Of a DNA stretch of 64,000 bases, positions 62,344-64,000 are shown one piece after another (the stretch's first letter is position 1; each line of letters opens with the position of its first letter). A program made the position numbers and the translations under genes. The notes below the pieces were generated by a model, which saw only the letters and a program-made list of their open reading frames with translations, was not told the DNA's origin and made no database searches. The DNA comes from Aphrocallistes beatrix (Eukaryota > Porifera > Hexactinellida > Sceptrulophora > Aphrocallistidae), in NCBI GenBank assembly GCA_963281255.1, contig OY725497.1, forward strand, positions 372,001 to 436,000, in the 5' to 3' direction.

Positions 62344-63998
62344 CTAAGTGAGTTCATCTGTTCGGTAATATTCAACCTCAACCGTAGTGAGATCAGCCAC
62401 ACAGAAACTGCTCAAGATCTCGCAAATCGCCTTGATAGTGAGACTCGCATCTCTCCGCCCAATTTGAGACGAACCAAACACAGGTGATACGATGTCAATA
62501 CTAACAGTTAGGCTGACGTCATCTTCCACACCCATTCTAAGCCTGCTGGGTTGGAAACCTTGAGCGATTATGCTGACATTAAAAGTAAGAGAGAAGACAT
62601 CATATCTCATGAGGTATGTGGTGGTCGTATTGATGTAGTGTGAGTTGCTAAACGCAGTAGAATCGTATGTACGAACTGTGACGTAGGCAGGACCAGCGTA
62701 TTTCTCATAGTCATGGCGAATGACTGAGACGAATCCAGTATCAGAGAGCTCTCCGACAGAAAACTGCGCACTACTGAAAGAGAAAGTGCCAGCATCGTCA
62801 TAGTGTACAAAGGTCACGTTGGGATTGATTACAGAAATAGTACGATCCACAGAAACGCTGATAGTTGAGAATCCAAGTCCAGGTGGTACAACGCAAGAAA
62901 GGAGTGTATCGTTAACTAAAACTGTGACATTCAGACAAGTGAGAGTTGAATTATCTTCGGATTGGTAGAAAATAACGACAGGAGCCAGCCCATCTTTGGA
63001 ACTACCAGTTGGGCCAAAGTTGCGTCCAGTTATATTAACTTGAGTGTAGACAGATTTGTAGGTAGTCGGAGGGGTAATTGATAGTACGACTGGTGGGCTG
63101 AAGCCACGGAAAGAAGAACGCGCAGTGGTAGCTATCTGGTCTACCGTGATGTTGATATCATGAGGAGATGGACTGAGTGAAGGAGTGTTGCATGTTAGCG
63201 TGTAGTTGTCGATAACAGTCAGATTAGTACAATCCTTTCCGCTTATCGTTACTGAAACTACAGGACCTTCTTGTGATGCAGTCGATGGACCAAAGTTTTG
63301 ACCATATATGGTCACGAAGGTGCTACCAAATCGGGACCCAGCTATAGGAAATATTCGAGTGAATACTGGTGGAGCAAGGTATGTGAAAGCTCTTGCAATA
63401 TCAAGGAAAAGTGTGCTCTTGTCAACCGTTAAACGTAGAGTGATTGGGACGCCAACAATGGAAGAATCAGCGCGAGGCGTGTACGCCATTAGTTCAGTGT
63501 TGTTTTGCGTCACTGTGGTGTTGAGAGTGAGTTGGCCTGCTAGGCTTACCTCAACTTCACGCTCGCCATGGAAACCTGCCAATGAACCAAAATTCGAACC
63601 GACAACAGTTATTTTAGTGCCGCCGATGGAACGGCCAGCAGTGGGACGCAAGGATGTGAACTCCGGAGGGAGGTAGTATGTGAAAGAGGAGACTTGAGTG
63701 GCATTGACTCCATCGACAAGTGGGAGGATACCGTTAGGAACGGTTGCCTTATCATAGAAAGCATTTGAACCAAAACTAATAAAGGTATCATTACGGGAAG
63801 TTGTGAGAGATGGGTTTAGCTTGATGACGGACCAATCTATTGCGACTAGAACGATTATAAACACTTTAAACTCGTTATAAGCGGTCACAGTCCCATTGGT
63901 CAGTCTGTATTTATCATCCGCCAGCAAACCATCTTGCAGAGTGATCTCGAAAAAGTTCACCAATCTTGGTTCCATTGGTTCATTAAATTCGAAGGTGA
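62344..63998 (-). CDS. IPT/TIG and Calx-beta repeat surface protein (C-terminal part)
   Basis: The frame stays open to the right edge (ITFEFNEP lies before the first Met), so only the C-terminal ~550 residues are present. At least three IPT/TIG immunoglobulin-like domains follow one another, each opening with a Pro-rich strand and a Gly-Ser-Asn-Phe-Gly turn: RPTAGRSIGGTKITVVGSNF, FPIAGSRFGSTFVTIYGQNF, TPPTTYKSVYTQVNITGRNF. A Calx-beta domain comes next (FSSAQFSVGELSDTGFVSVI ... DDVSLTVSIDI). Many N-x-S/T sites suggest an extracellular, glycosylated protein. No membrane anchor is seen before the stop, so it may be secreted. The family is not identified. Confidence 0.8.
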   Translation of the reverse strand, partial: TFEFNEPMEPRLVNFFEITLQDGLLADDKYRLTNGTVTAYNEFKVFIIVLVAIDWSVIKLNPSLTTSRNDTFISFGSNAFYDKATVPNGILPLVDGVNATQVSSFTYYLPPEFTSLRPTAGRSIGGTKITVVGSNFGSLAGFHGEREVEVSLAGQLTLNTTVTQNNTELMAYTPRADSSIVGVPITLRLTVDKSTLFLDIARAFTYLAPPVFTRIFPIAGSRFGSTFVTIYGQNFGPSTASQEGPVVSVTISGKDCTNLTVIDNYTLTCNTPSLSPSPHDINITVDQIATTARSSFRGFSPPVVLSITPPTTYKSVYTQVNITGRNFGPTGSSKDGLAPVVIFYQSEDNSTLTCLNVTVLVNDTLLSCVVPPGLGFSTISVSVDRTISVINPNVTFVHYDDAGTFSFSSAQFSVGELSDTGFVSVIRHDYEKYAGPAYVTVRTYDSTAFSNSHYINTTTTYLMRYDVFSLTFNVSIIAQGFQPSRLRMGVEDDVSLTVSIDIVSPVFGSSQIGRRDASLTIKAICEILSSFCVADLTTVEVEYYRTDELT

Positions 63999-64000
63999 TT

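Overview
The window is animal (metazoan) nuclear DNA. It carries delta/p120-catenin, an integrin beta subunit, a CARMA-type MAGUK, IFT81, CFAP57 and ClC-7, with many short GT-AG introns (often 55-80 bp) in A+T-rich sequence. Gene density is high: about 21 genes in 64 kb. Several long proteins (delta-catenin, CARMA-like, TTC17, ClC-7) sit in single uninterrupted exons, while COPA, IFT81, IGF2BP and CFAP57 are split into 8 to 21 exons. This points to a compact, intron-reduced and rather fast-evolving genome of a small ciliated animal (orthonectid, placozoan or homoscleromorph-sponge style). I cannot name the species from sequence alone.

Layout: partial SWAP70/DEF6-like gene (1-772, -); delta-catenin (2687-6025, -); COPA, 12 exons (6734-14550, -); SIRT5 (14683-15558, -); CARMA-like CARD/coiled-coil/PDZ/SH3/GUK protein (16151-19720, -); orphan 158-aa gene (20234-20710, -); HPS3 (21093-24674, +); PDIA3/ERp57 (24815-26385, -); MTCH2 (26593-27672, -); Rab19/43 (27913-28689, -); TTC17 (29003-32539, -); BABAM2/BRE (32848-34214, -); AAAP amino-acid transporter (34471-35727, -); GPATCH1 (35846-38146, -); integrin beta (38416-41136, -); orphan coiled-coil gene (41304-41807, -); ClC-7 (41954-44494, -); NHL-repeat protein (45206-46447, +); IFT81 (46721-49280, -); IGF2BP/IMP with 21 exons (50053-55110, -); CFAP57 (56503-61206, -); V-ATPase subunit G (61468-61836, -); a partial IPT/TIG plus Calx-beta protein running off the right edge (62344-63998, -).

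All but two recognised genes are on the minus strand, head-to-tail with gaps of about 120-500 bp. Themes are secretory and endolysosomal traffic (COPA, HPS3, Rab19/43, ClC-7, V-ATPase G, PDIA3), adhesion and cytoskeleton (delta-catenin, integrin beta, SWAP70-like), cilia (IFT81, CFAP57) and RNA handling (GPATCH1, IGF2BP). The joined exon models for COPA (1249 aa), IFT81 (674 aa), IGF2BP (880 aa), CFAP57 (1282 aa), integrin beta (790 aa), GPATCH1 (698 aa), BABAM2 (392 aa), Rab (213 aa), PDIA3 (502 aa) and HPS3 (1173 aa) all keep frame through every junction, which supports them strongly.

The most unusual points are: an IGF2BP whose KH3 and KH4 domains lost their GXXG loops; a one-exon CARMA-like protein with two PDZ domains; a tandem duplication in a COPA intron that copied an exon end with its splice donor; GC-AG introns in COPA and IGF2BP; an integrin tail whose first NPxY is SPLY; and acceptor-like AG sequences abutting many start codons, which could mean trans-splicing or 5' UTR introns.
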